This document shows positions 54,803 through 63,286 of a stretch of DNA of 64,000 nt, piece after piece. The number at the start of each line of letters is the position of its first letter. The stretch's first letter is position 1. Under the pieces are notes generated by a model. It saw only the letters and a list, made by a program, of their open reading frames with translations. It did not search any database and was not told the DNA's origin. The DNA comes from G965240365 sp965240365 (GTDB taxonomy: Bacteria; Pseudomonadota; Gammaproteobacteria; Eutrophobiales; Eutrophobiaceae), in contig OZ251218.1 in NCBI GenBank assembly GCA_965240365.1, positions 558,001-622,000 of the forward strand, written 5' to 3'. The position numbers and the translations under genes were made by a program.

Positions 54803-55885
54803 TTATTGCACATTATCGGATTGGTATTCCTGGCCATAAGGGGTCGACAACATGTCCATAATCCCCAGTTCATTTCGGTATAAGTAAACAACCGCCATTA
54901 TTACGCAAATACAGCCAAAGGCGACAACCGCGCTCATGCTTTTGGATGGATTTTCGGGAAGCGCAATATCAGTTCCTTTTTGATCAAGATAGTCGGAGTA
55001 CAAATCGCAAAGCGCCAACACATAGATTGGGCGAAGGAACAACATAATGATGGCGACAGCCACAAGTATTGGAACAGCAGCCCAAAAATAGAATCTATAA
55101 ACATGGCCATATATTTCATCGCTTTCGGGCACGATATCGGCAACCATAAATAGAAAAATAGCCCCTGTGTATGCGCCAATAGCAACAACCCAGCATAGCG
55201 CAGAATATCCGGCCCGAAGCTTAGCGACCTCTAAAAAATTGTCTTTTACAAAAGCTATGGAGTTTTTGCCAGATTTGATGAGACCATTTCCTGTAACGAT
55301 ACTTGGGAGCACACCTGATACACCCAGCTTCCAAGCGTAATACAATGCTTCATTAGGCGCTTTCTCAGCCGCGCTTGTTGTGTCATTCTTTTTTGGCAAG
55401 CGGTATAAAATCTGCTTGACTGTGATCCATCCATCAATCCAATGAAATGCCCAGAGCGGCCAGCTTTGTGGCAAAACAAGCTTTAAACAAGTGGCGACAG
55501 TTGATTCGCGCCCCTGCTTATGTAAGAAATGGGTAGCCCCCATACAGCCTGTCAATATTCCCACGGGAAAAGCTATTACTCCAACGCAGACAAATGACCA
55601 GGCAAGAAGCACCAAATCGGCAATTGATCCATCGTCCGACTCTGCAGTACTACGCCACACTTCTTCAGGAATCCAATCCAGCATCTGAACCCAGAGCAGG
55701 TAGCCGACAATTGAAGCCCACTGAAGAAGACCAAAGAAAAAAATCTCTTTTTCTTTGAACGCTAGTGATAATGCATAACTGATTTTTGAGCGAAAACTTC
55801 CCATGCCTCCAGAAGGTTTTTTATCAATACCGGGAATATCTTTAATCTCATCCCGGACAAAATCTATTTTATTTAGTATTCCCAT
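54803..55885 (-). CDS. Uncharacterised AT-rich integral membrane protein
   Basis: The 360-residue protein has about six membrane segments (near residues 50-70, 90-112, 230-255, 270-295 and 317-335, among others). The N-terminus is cytoplasmic and charged (NKIDFVRDEIKDIPGIDKKPSGG). The motif RPIYVLALCDLYSDYLDQKG near residue 285 is distinctive but unknown to me. No family is recognised. Composition is much more AT-rich than neighbouring core genes and the gene is bracketed by mobile debris, so it was probably acquired. No gene partner is present. The start has no strong ribosome-binding site. Confidence 0.7.
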   Translation of the reverse strand: MGILNKIDFVRDEIKDIPGIDKKPSGGMGSFRSKISYALSLAFKEKEIFFFGLLQWASIVGYLLWVQMLDWIPEEVWRSTAESDDGSIADLVLLAWSFVCVGVIAFPVGILTGCMGATHFLHKQGRESTVATCLKLVLPQSWPLWAFHWIDGWITVKQILYRLPKKNDTTSAAEKAPNEALYYAWKLGVSGVLPSIVTGNGLIKSGKNSIAFVKDNFLEVAKLRAGYSALCWVVAIGAYTGAIFLFMVADIVPESDEIYGHVYRFYFWAAVPILVAVAIIMLFLRPIYVLALCDLYSDYLDQKGTDIALPENPSKSMSAVVAFGCICVIMAVVYLYRNELGIMDMLSTPYGQEYQSDNVQ

Positions 55886-56079
55886 TCCGCATTCTTAATA
55901 TTATGAGATTACCTTCCAATTTTTTCTGTGGTAGAAGGCTGGTGTAAGTTTTTGAAATAGTTATGATAATAGATGCATCCTCTCTATCTTCCGAATTAGC
56001 AGATAAATTGGCCTAAAATACGATTTGTCAATGTATCACAACCAAGATAGTAAAGATTATATGCGAGAACTGAAGCAAG

Positions 56080-56400
56080 TCAAGAACCGGGTAATAGCCA
56101 GGGAAAGGCGCAGCCGAACGTGAACCCGCTTGGCAGGTAGCGGAAGTACAGTTCGCCGCCATGGGCTTCGACAATTTTCCGAACGGTGGTCAGGCCCCCG
56201 CTGGAACCTGGCCCCGCATCCACAAAGCGCTTCTTTGCCTCTTTGTGGCGCCGTTTTGGCCAAGCCCCGGCCGAGATCGCTCATCTCCAGGGGCCCTGAT
56301 CCCGGCGGCAGAGGGTGCGCACGGTGATTATTGCCGGCTCCCACCGGGCCGCCCGTACTTTCTGGTGTTGCCATTCCCGCCTGTACCTGCCTGCGGCAGG
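56080..56400 (-). pseudogene. Histidine kinase fragment B (C-terminus)
   Basis: The minus strand reads GLTTVRKIVEAHGGELYFRY and LPSGFTFGCAFPW, the G2-box and end of a kinase ATP-binding domain (normally GLGLTIVRKIVEAHGG). Preceding frames give EMSDLGRGLAKT, the D-box region, in another frame. It shares about 105 bases with fragment A. It is broken by at least two frameshifts. Confidence 0.65.
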
Positions 56401-56574
56401 CAGGGCCGGAATAACAAAGGGAATAAAAAGCACGGCTGATTTTTCAGGGCCGACTTGACACATCCTTCAACAATGCCCATCTCCACACCCGGCCAAATCA
56501 ACCCTGTTTCCGCGCAATCGGTCCGGTTATAATCCTCTGTAGTCAGTCATTTTTTTATTTCATAGAGGCATTCC

Positions 56575-57942
56575 GTGACACTCAGTATCGTTATCCTGGC
56601 GGCCGGTCAGGGTACCCGCATGTATTCCGGCAGGCCGAAGGTGCTGCATAAACTTGCCGGCAAACCCCTGCTCCGGCATGTCTATGATACGGCGGCGCAA
56701 CTCCCGCGGCGCCGGATTCATATCGTTTATGGTCATGGCAAGGCGCCGCTTCCCGAGACCTTTGCCGCCCTGGATGTATGCTGGGTCAGGCAGGAACAGC
56801 AATTAGGCACCGGGCATGCGTTGCAGCAGGCATTACCGCATATTCCCGCGCGGGATCTGGTGTTGATTCTCTACGGCGATGTGCCGCTGGTGCGCAAGGA
56901 AAGCCTGCTGCAACTTGTTGATGCGGCGCGGGAGACCGGTTTTTCTTTATTGACGGCCAGGCTTGATCAGCCCGGCGCTTATGGACGGATTATTCGTGAC
57001 GGGGACAATCGCGTCACGGCCATCGTGGAGGCAAAGGACGCCACCGAAGCGCAAAGCCGCATTCGTGAAGTCAATAGCGGCCTGATGGCGGTCAAGGCCG
57101 ACTGCCTGCAACGCTGGCTTGACGGCCTGGACAATAATAATGAACAAAATGAATATTATCTGACCGATATTGTCGCGCGCGCGGTGGCAGACGGGATTAC
57201 CGTGAAGCCGGTCGTGGCCGAAGCCAATATCGAAATCTTAGGGATAAATACCCGCCTGCAATTAGCGGAAGTCGAGCGCTATTTTCAGGTCCGGCAGGCG
57301 CGCCGTTTAATGCTGGACGGCCTGGGCCTTGCCGATCCGGCCCGCTTTGATCTGCGCGGCGAGCTTGAGACAGGGCGGGATGTTGAAATTGATATTAACG
57401 TTATTATTGAGGGGCGGGTAAAGATCGGCAATAACGTCAGCATCGCGGCCAACTGTTATCTGAAAGACGCGGTGCTTGGCGATAATGTTGATATTCTGGC
57501 CAATACCATGATCGACCAGGCCGTCATCGGCGCCGGTTGCCGGATCGGGCCGTTTGCGCGCATACGGCCGGATACCTCATTGGCCGACAATGTGCATATC
57601 GGCAATTTTGTCGAGCTTAAAAAGGCGTCTATCGGGCCGGGCAGCAAGGCTAATCATCTGAGTTATATCGGCGATGCCGTGATAGGCAAAGAGACTAATA
57701 TCGGCGCCGGCGTCATCACCTGTAATTATGACGGCGCAAACAAGCATCAAACCATTATCGGCAATAATGTCTTCGTGGGTTCCGATGTGCAGTTGATCGC
57801 CCCGGTCAGGGTCGCGGATGGGGCCACCATCGCGGCGGGCGCCACAATAGACCAACCGGTCAGCGAAAATGCCCTGGCGATCGCGCGCGCGGAGCAACGC
57901 GAAATTCCCGGCTGGCAACGGCCCGTAAAGAAAAGCCGTTAA
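56575..57942 (+). CDS. glmU: Bifunctional GlmU (UDP-GlcNAc pyrophosphorylase / GlcN-1-P acetyltransferase)
   Basis: This cytoplasmic enzyme makes UDP-N-acetylglucosamine for peptidoglycan and LPS. The N-terminal uridylyltransferase has ILAAGQGTRMYSGRPKVLHKL and LILYGDVPLV; the C-terminal left-handed beta-helix has hexapeptide repeats from about residue 255, with NCYLKDAVLGDNVDILANTM and the acetyltransferase site NHLSYIGDAVIG, GAGVITCNYDG. The length of 455 residues is normal. The start is GTG 56575 with TAGAGG upstream. Its TAA stop forms the first bases of the 152-bp repeat that follows. Confidence 0.97.
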   Translation: MTLSIVILAAGQGTRMYSGRPKVLHKLAGKPLLRHVYDTAAQLPRRRIHIVYGHGKAPLPETFAALDVCWVRQEQQLGTGHALQQALPHIPARDLVLILYGDVPLVRKESLLQLVDAARETGFSLLTARLDQPGAYGRIIRDGDNRVTAIVEAKDATEAQSRIREVNSGLMAVKADCLQRWLDGLDNNNEQNEYYLTDIVARAVADGITVKPVVAEANIEILGINTRLQLAEVERYFQVRQARRLMLDGLGLADPARFDLRGELETGRDVEIDINVIIEGRVKIGNNVSIAANCYLKDAVLGDNVDILANTMIDQAVIGAGCRIGPFARIRPDTSLADNVHIGNFVELKKASIGPGSKANHLSYIGDAVIGKETNIGAGVITCNYDGANKHQTIIGNNVFVGSDVQLIAPVRVADGATIAAGATIDQPVSENALAIARAEQREIPGWQRPVKKSR

Positions 57943-58091
57943 GGAGACTCTGATTGAATCAGAGTTTCCTGCGGTACAGGGACGTACCGCCAAAATCAAT
58001 GATGCAAATCATTGATTTTGAAGCAAGGTGAAAATCGCATTTTCACCTTGCGTGCTCTGAGAAATCCAGGATGGATTTATTCAGAGCTTCC
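57940..58091 (+). repeat. 152-bp dispersed repeat, copy 3
   Basis: This copy is on the plus strand. It starts with the glmU stop codon TAA (57940-57942), continues GGAGACTCTGATTGAATCAG (one mismatch in the hairpin arm), AGGGACGTACCGCC and AAAATCAATGATGCAAATCA, and ends GAATAAATCC-like GGATTTATTCAGAGCTTCC. Same length and internal order as copies 1 and 2. From 58092 to 58355 no gene is seen, only a palindrome of the GCCTGC-GCAGGC kind near 58195. Confidence 0.88.
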
Positions 58092-58355
58092 TTAACGGAA
58101 GAGATCACGGCAGCGGCGGGCCTGTCCGCTGTGTGTACAGGTTTAGACAGAATAATGACAATGGGGTGTTGTTTTGGCTTTACGCCATTCTGGCCTGCCT
58201 TCCTGCCTGCGGCAGGCAAGCATCGGGCAGCCCTGATTCGTCTTACAGGTATTGAACCCCGACATCTGCTTGCAGCCGGGGGAGAACGATATTACAGTGC
58301 CGTCCCATGCGGCCCCGGATAAATCAGGCGGCCGCCGCAATTTGCGGAAATAATA

Positions 58356-59168
58356 ATGAGAGTGGGCTATTATCAATTTCGTCCCCTGTTCGGCAGGCCG
58401 GATCATAACTGCGAGAAGATTGTAACGGCGCTGGCCGCGGCCGAGGCCGATCTGGTGGTGCTGCCGGAACTGGCGCTGTCGGGCTATTCCTTTAAGGATA
58501 AAAATGAATTGATGAAATATGCCGAAGACCCGGCCGCCAGCCGCAGACTGGAAAAAATAAGCGATCTCGCCAAGGCCAGGGCATGCTATTTCATTATCGG
58601 TTTTGCCGAGCGAGAAGGCGCGCGCTGTTTCAACAGCGCCGCCCTGATAGGCCCGGCCGGAATAGCGCACATTTACCGCAAGGCGCATCTTTTTAATGCG
58701 GAAAAATTTTTATTTGAACCCGGCAATACCGGTTTTACCGTCCATGAGGTCAAGGGCATGAAGATTGGCATGTTGATCTGTTTTGACTGGGTTTTCCCGG
58801 AAGCCGCCAGGGTACTGGCGCTCAAGGGCGCGCAGTTGATCTGTCAGCCGGCCAACCTGGTGCTGGCGTATTGCCAGCAGACCATGCTTGCCCGCTGCAT
58901 AGAAAACGGCATATTTGCGATCACCGCCAATCGCTACGGCGCGGAGAAACGGCCGCATGGCAGCCTGAAGTTTACCGGCCAAAGCCAGATCGCCGCGCCC
59001 GGCGGCAAGCTCCTGCGGCGCGCGGCGGCCCGGCGCGAAGAATTGTACATTACCGACATCAACCCGCGGGATGCGGACAATAAAATGATAACGGAGCATA
59101 ATGGACTGTTCGCCGATCGGCGCCCGGAATTTTATCGGGCGCTTAATGCAAGCGGGGCCGGGCAATGA
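58356..59168 (+). CDS. Nitrilase-superfamily carbon-nitrogen hydrolase
   Basis: This 270-residue amidase-type enzyme has the catalytic triad Glu (VVLPELALSG), Lys (AHIYRKAHLF) and Cys (MLICFDWVFPEAARV). It probably hydrolyses an amide or carbamoyl group in the cytoplasm; the substrate is not known, and N-carbamoyl amino acids, omega-amides or a peptide amide are all possible. Its stop overlaps the start of rraA (ATGA), so the two are translationally coupled. Pairing with an RraA regulator is odd and unexplained. The ATG has a weak ribosome-binding site. Confidence 0.9.
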   Translation: MRVGYYQFRPLFGRPDHNCEKIVTALAAAEADLVVLPELALSGYSFKDKNELMKYAEDPAASRRLEKISDLAKARACYFIIGFAEREGARCFNSAALIGPAGIAHIYRKAHLFNAEKFLFEPGNTGFTVHEVKGMKIGMLICFDWVFPEAARVLALKGAQLICQPANLVLAYCQQTMLARCIENGIFAITANRYGAEKRPHGSLKFTGQSQIAAPGGKLLRRAAARREELYITDINPRDADNKMITEHNGLFADRRPEFYRALNASGAGQ

Positions 59169-59650
59169 ATCTCAGCACGGCCGATCTTTATGATAAATAT
59201 GAAGAAAGTTTACAAATCGCGCGCCCTGTATTTAATGACTACGGCGGCAGAAAAGCCTTTTCCGGGCCAGTGGCGACCGTCCGGGCATTTGAAGATAATT
59301 CACTGGTCAGAGAGGCGCTGGCCGAATCCGGCCGGGGCCGCGTGCTGGTCGTTGACGGCGGGGCCTCCTTACGCTGCGCGCTGGTGGGCGACAGGCTGGC
59401 GCAACTCGGCAAGGACAACGGCTGGGCCGGCATTATCGTTTACGGTTGCATCAGGGATTCCTTCATTACCGCTGACATTGCTATCGGTATCAAGGCACTC
59501 AATACCAACCCGCGCAAGAGCGTTAAACGGGGCCAAGGCGAACGCGATATCCCGCTCTATTTTGCGGATGTCTGCTTTGCGCCGGGGCATTATGTCTATG
59601 CCGACAGCGACGGCATCGTGATCGCCGCTGCCGAACTGGAACCGGTTTGA
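59165..59650 (+). CDS. rraA: Ribonuclease E activity regulator A
   Basis: RraA binds RNase E and inhibits RNA decay. The 161-residue length equals that of E. coli RraA. Conserved blocks are NLSTADLYDKYEE, GRGRVLVVDGGASLRCALVG, WAGIIVYGCIRD and YADSDGIVIA. The family also contains enzymes with aldolase activity, but the close match to the E. coli type makes the regulator the best call. It overlaps the amidase-type gene by four bases, which suggests co-expression. Confidence 0.9.
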   Translation: MNLSTADLYDKYEESLQIARPVFNDYGGRKAFSGPVATVRAFEDNSLVREALAESGRGRVLVVDGGASLRCALVGDRLAQLGKDNGWAGIIVYGCIRDSFITADIAIGIKALNTNPRKSVKRGQGERDIPLYFADVCFAPGHYVYADSDGIVIAAAELEPV

Positions 59651-59681
59651 CCCCGCCGCCCGATCCATACAGAAACGCCTT

Positions 59682-60374
59682 ATGAAAATAGCGCAATCCT
59701 TATTGCCGGTTTTTATTTTTTTCAGCGCCGCGCTGGTATCGGCCCAGGCCGAAGACGCGCTCTTTAATCAGGTTCACCTTCAGGTTGAGGCCGCGCGCGA
59801 GATCCCGAACAATGAACTCACGCTCCTGCTCATGGCCGCGGCCGAGGGCAAGGCCCCGGCCAGGATCGCGCAGCAGGTAAACAAGGATATGCGATGGGCG
59901 CTGGATCATGCCGGCCAATATAAGGACATCAACGCGCGCAGCCTGTCTTACCATACCCGCCCGGTCTATGATCAACACACGCGCATCGCCTGGCGCGCGG
60001 AGCAGACGCTTGAACTCAAGGGCACAAATATCACGGCCCTGACCGAACTCGGCGGAAAATTGCAGGCGCGCCTGCAGGTCAGGGGCATGGATTTCAGCCC
60101 CACCGCAAAAATGCGCGAGCAACATGAAAATGAACTCATAGAAGAGGCCCTGCGTAAATTCAAACAACGGGTCGCCATCGTAAAAAAACACATGGATCAG
60201 AAAAACGCGCGCATCATCGCCCTGCATGTCAATACCGGCGGCCGCATACCGGAACCCATGCCCTATGACGGCCCGGCAATGATGATGTCGACCGAGGCCG
60301 GCGACGAGCCCGCGCTTGCGGCGGGCGCCAGCCGACTCAGCGTCACAATATCCGGCAGCGTGCAGTTTTTCTAA
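59682..60374 (+). CDS. Exported SIMPL (DUF541) domain protein
   Basis: The 230-residue protein has a signal peptide (IAQSLLPVFIFFSAALVSAQAE) and a SIMPL-type domain with VHLQVEAAREIPNNELTLLLM, WALDHAGQYKDINARSLSYHTRPVYD and RLSVTISGSVQFF. SIMPL-domain periplasmic proteins have been linked to oxidative-stress protection (YggE of E. coli) and to outer-membrane processes. It starts 31 bases after rraA. One base overlap joins it to the next membrane gene. Confidence 0.8.
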   Translation: MKIAQSLLPVFIFFSAALVSAQAEDALFNQVHLQVEAAREIPNNELTLLLMAAAEGKAPARIAQQVNKDMRWALDHAGQYKDINARSLSYHTRPVYDQHTRIAWRAEQTLELKGTNITALTELGGKLQARLQVRGMDFSPTAKMREQHENELIEEALRKFKQRVAIVKKHMDQKNARIIALHVNTGGRIPEPMPYDGPAMMMSTEAGDEPALAAGASRLSVTISGSVQFF

Positions 60375-61066
60375 TGGACGTCAGAGAAGAACGCGAGCGC
60401 CGGATAGACCATATCCTTGTGTTTGCCGGCTGCGCTTTGGCCATCAGCCTGCTGTTTGCTCATCGCGCGGGCGCGGACTGGTTTCGGGCCGCCAACTGGC
60501 CGGGCATAGCCCTGCTGGAATGGATCGTCATGGGTCTGGCCCTGATCCTGGCGCTGGCCTTTCAATATCATTTCCTGCTGCTGATGCGGCAAGGCATTTT
60601 GAAATATCTGGTGTTGTGGGCGATACCCATCGTCTGGCTGTTTTATAACGGCCTGGTCGCGGTGGATCGTGTGCTGGCCTCAAGCGCGGATACCAGCTTT
60701 ACCGGCGGCTGGTTATCGATCGGCGATCTCGTCGGCTTTGTGGCCGGCGCGGTATTTCTGCCGTTGCTGGCGGGCTTCGGCGTCATGATCGCCATCGTTG
60801 ACTCAAACAGCGGCCTGGCGGAGCCGGCCTGCCGTCATGCCGGCGCGATCCTGCAATACATGGGCGTAGCGGCCACCAATATCATCAGCTACGGCCTGCA
60901 CCTGGCCGCCGTAATATGGGAGCAGATCGCCGCCTCCTTCATGCAGGAATGGTCACACTACCGCGGCAGCGGCCAGACCTTGGCGGAGATTAACATCGCC
61001 AACATGTCCCGCTTCCCCTACTGGGTGCAAAGCCTGGGCTATACCCCGGCCTGTATGCTTTATTGA
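60374..61066 (+). CDS. Uncharacterised membrane protein
   Basis: This 230-residue protein has about five membrane segments (near 13-28, 42-64, 72-100, 115-143 and 160-185). The C-terminal part is amphipathic and ends VQSLGYTPACMLY. No known family is recognised. Its ATG overlaps the SIMPL gene stop by one base, so both may act together in the envelope. Composition matches the core genome. Confidence 0.7.
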   Translation: MDVREERERRIDHILVFAGCALAISLLFAHRAGADWFRAANWPGIALLEWIVMGLALILALAFQYHFLLLMRQGILKYLVLWAIPIVWLFYNGLVAVDRVLASSADTSFTGGWLSIGDLVGFVAGAVFLPLLAGFGVMIAIVDSNSGLAEPACRHAGAILQYMGVAATNIISYGLHLAAVIWEQIAASFMQEWSHYRGSGQTLAEINIANMSRFPYWVQSLGYTPACMLY

Positions 61067-61444
61067 GTACCCCCGATCTCCGGCAAACAGCACTCCGCCG
61101 CCCCTGCGTCATTCCGGCTTGTTTGCAGCAGGCAGGCGAAAGCTGGAATCCAGAGGGCGCTACGCACCAGATCGGTGAACTCATACACAGGGCTGGATCG
61201 AAAAATCAAATAATTGTATTGTTGCGCATATTGGCGTATCTCCCATCGCTAATATCGGTGATTAATGCTTCCAATTTCAGCAGGATATGCCACCTTGCTC
61301 AACGTGCTTGATACATCCGATCTGAGCATAACTCGAATGTTCAAGCTACCTGTCGAGCCAATAGCAATCAGGCTTACTAAAGGCATTGAACGGCAATAGG
61401 CTTTGAGTTGAAATTTAATCTATATCAAGATAGAGCTAAGTCTA
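61067..61444. other. Intergenic region before the Zorya genes
   Basis: A divergent REP-like palindrome (CATTCCGGCTTGTTTGCAGC, then AGGCGAAAGCTGGAATCCAG) lies at about 61108-61153. The rest, from 61190, is AT-rich and probably holds the promoter of zorA (no clear -35/-10 was identified). No gene is recognised. The composition change marks the left edge of the acquired defence region. Confidence 0.55.
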
Positions 61445-63286
61445 ATGAGAGAAGAACTGGATTTTAGCAACCTCATTCCGGAATTCAGGTTATTTCTGGA
61501 AGGTGATATCCCCCTTTCTTCGGCGCAAGGATTCAGCACATGCATTGTCTTCATCCTTCTTGCGCTTATGGCGGTTTGCCTGATATTCGCCATTTGGCAG
61601 TGTGTAAAAGCACACTCTCAAGTCAAATTCTACCGAAAAATACTTCGTGCTTACCAATCCGATCAATTATTTGCCAAGCGGGAGGAAATTAACGAAAAAA
61701 TGCAATCCCGAGCTAATTGTAGTGGCTTATGGCAGGAGTTTGACGAATCGCTCGTGTGTATGGAAGGCAACTTATACAATACTCTGGACGCATCACATTT
61801 TTTCAATCACTACTCCCTTGCGCGCGGGCTGACAGACAATCGTTTCCTGGCGGCTGTGCCCGGTTTTTTAACGGCCATTGGTGTTATCGGAACCTTTGCC
61901 GGACTACAAATCGGCCTGGGTGAGATTCAGGATGCTGGATTTGGCAGCGCGGATTCCGGCGTTGATGAAATTAAAGCAGGTATCGGCGGTATGATTGCAG
62001 GCGCCGCGATTGCGTTTATGACTTCGGTGTGGGGAATTGGCAGCAGCGTTTTTTTTAACCTTTGTGAGAAAACACTGGAGCGATCAATCCGTTCTGCCAT
62101 TTCAAAACTTCAAAATCAAATTGATTCACTATATCAGCGCCTCACTGCGGAAAAATCTCTTGCTGACATTGAAGGACACAGCCGCGAAAGCCGCCAGATT
62201 ATGCAGACTCTTGCAGAACAAATCGGCGAACGGATGCAACAAGCGCTGATTGAAACTACCGATAAAATCAAAGACAGTCTCGTCGAAAGTCTGGAGTCAA
62301 TTCTGGGCCCAAATATCGAAAAGCTTGTCGAAAACGCCAACTTGGGATCAGAGGCCGCGTTGAACAGGCTGGTTGAACGTTTTATGGGCGCGATGAGCAG
62401 CGAGGGGAGACGCCAAAGCGAGCAAATGAATGTGGCCTCTGCCGGCGTTCAGAACGCCCTGGATAACATGCAGTTGGGACTGAATGATTTTATGAAGCGG
62501 CTCGATCAGCAAATGGGTAGTATAGCCGAGAGAAATCGATCCATTATGGAAGGCGTTCAACGCAACTTAACCGAGCAAATTGATGCGCAACAACAGCAAG
62601 CTAATCAGCGCGATCAGTCATTCCATGAACAAGTGCGAGGGCTACAGGACTCACAACAACTCCTTGGTGACAACCTCAATCAAATGATCGCCACACAAAA
62701 CACACAACAGCAAAGAATGCTCGATCAAATTCTCGGAGTAACGGGCGCAGTCGAATCTATGGCGAATCATAACCAGGCCATTGGTGAGCAACTGGGCGAA
62801 ACCGCTAATGCCTATCTGCAACAAGTGAACGCTTTACGCGAACTGTCGCAAGCCATGCAAGCGGCCAGTGCAGTGCTTGCTAAGGATATTCATAATGCGA
62901 CCCAAACTGCGCAGGCGCTTATGCAACAAAACGAGCGTATCGGTGAGCGAAGCGAAAAAATGCTTGCAGAAATACGAAAACTTTCTGAATCACTATTGGC
63001 GACAACGAGCACGCTGGATAAAACGGCTACAAAATCGACAGAAGGATTGCAACAGGTTGAGCAGCATTTTAATGCGCTCACAGAGCGCCTTAGCACACAC
63101 AGTGAAGACTTCAGCAGGCAAGTGGAAAAACTCTTGTCCGATTATCACGATCAGGTTAATAGTCAAACCCAGATAAGGCTCAATCAGTGGAATGAGCAAA
63201 CACAAGCATATATTACCGCGATGACTAGCGCCGTTCAGGCACTGAATGAAGTCGTTGATGAAATCGAAGGTAAGACCAAAAGATAA
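61445..63286 (+). CDS. zorA: ZorA, MotA-like subunit of a Zorya anti-phage system
   Basis: In Zorya systems ZorA and ZorB form a proton-driven motor in the inner membrane that detects phage entry. The 613-residue protein has a first membrane segment (about 31-53), then a pair of helices in the MotA-like core with FLAAVPGFLTAIGVIGTFAGLQIGL (about 134-158) and GIGGMIAGAAIAFMTSVWGIGS (about 179-200). The rest, from about 210, is one long cytoplasmic coiled coil rich in Gln, Glu and Asn, the hallmark ZorA tail. The TAA stop overlaps the zorB ATG by one base. It is AT-rich relative to the core. Confidence 0.9.
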   Translation: MREELDFSNLIPEFRLFLEGDIPLSSAQGFSTCIVFILLALMAVCLIFAIWQCVKAHSQVKFYRKILRAYQSDQLFAKREEINEKMQSRANCSGLWQEFDESLVCMEGNLYNTLDASHFFNHYSLARGLTDNRFLAAVPGFLTAIGVIGTFAGLQIGLGEIQDAGFGSADSGVDEIKAGIGGMIAGAAIAFMTSVWGIGSSVFFNLCEKTLERSIRSAISKLQNQIDSLYQRLTAEKSLADIEGHSRESRQIMQTLAEQIGERMQQALIETTDKIKDSLVESLESILGPNIEKLVENANLGSEAALNRLVERFMGAMSSEGRRQSEQMNVASAGVQNALDNMQLGLNDFMKRLDQQMGSIAERNRSIMEGVQRNLTEQIDAQQQQANQRDQSFHEQVRGLQDSQQLLGDNLNQMIATQNTQQQRMLDQILGVTGAVESMANHNQAIGEQLGETANAYLQQVNALRELSQAMQAASAVLAKDIHNATQTAQALMQQNERIGERSEKMLAEIRKLSESLLATTSTLDKTATKSTEGLQQVEQHFNALTERLSTHSEDFSRQVEKLLSDYHDQVNSQTQIRLNQWNEQTQAYITAMTSAVQALNEVVDEIEGKTKR

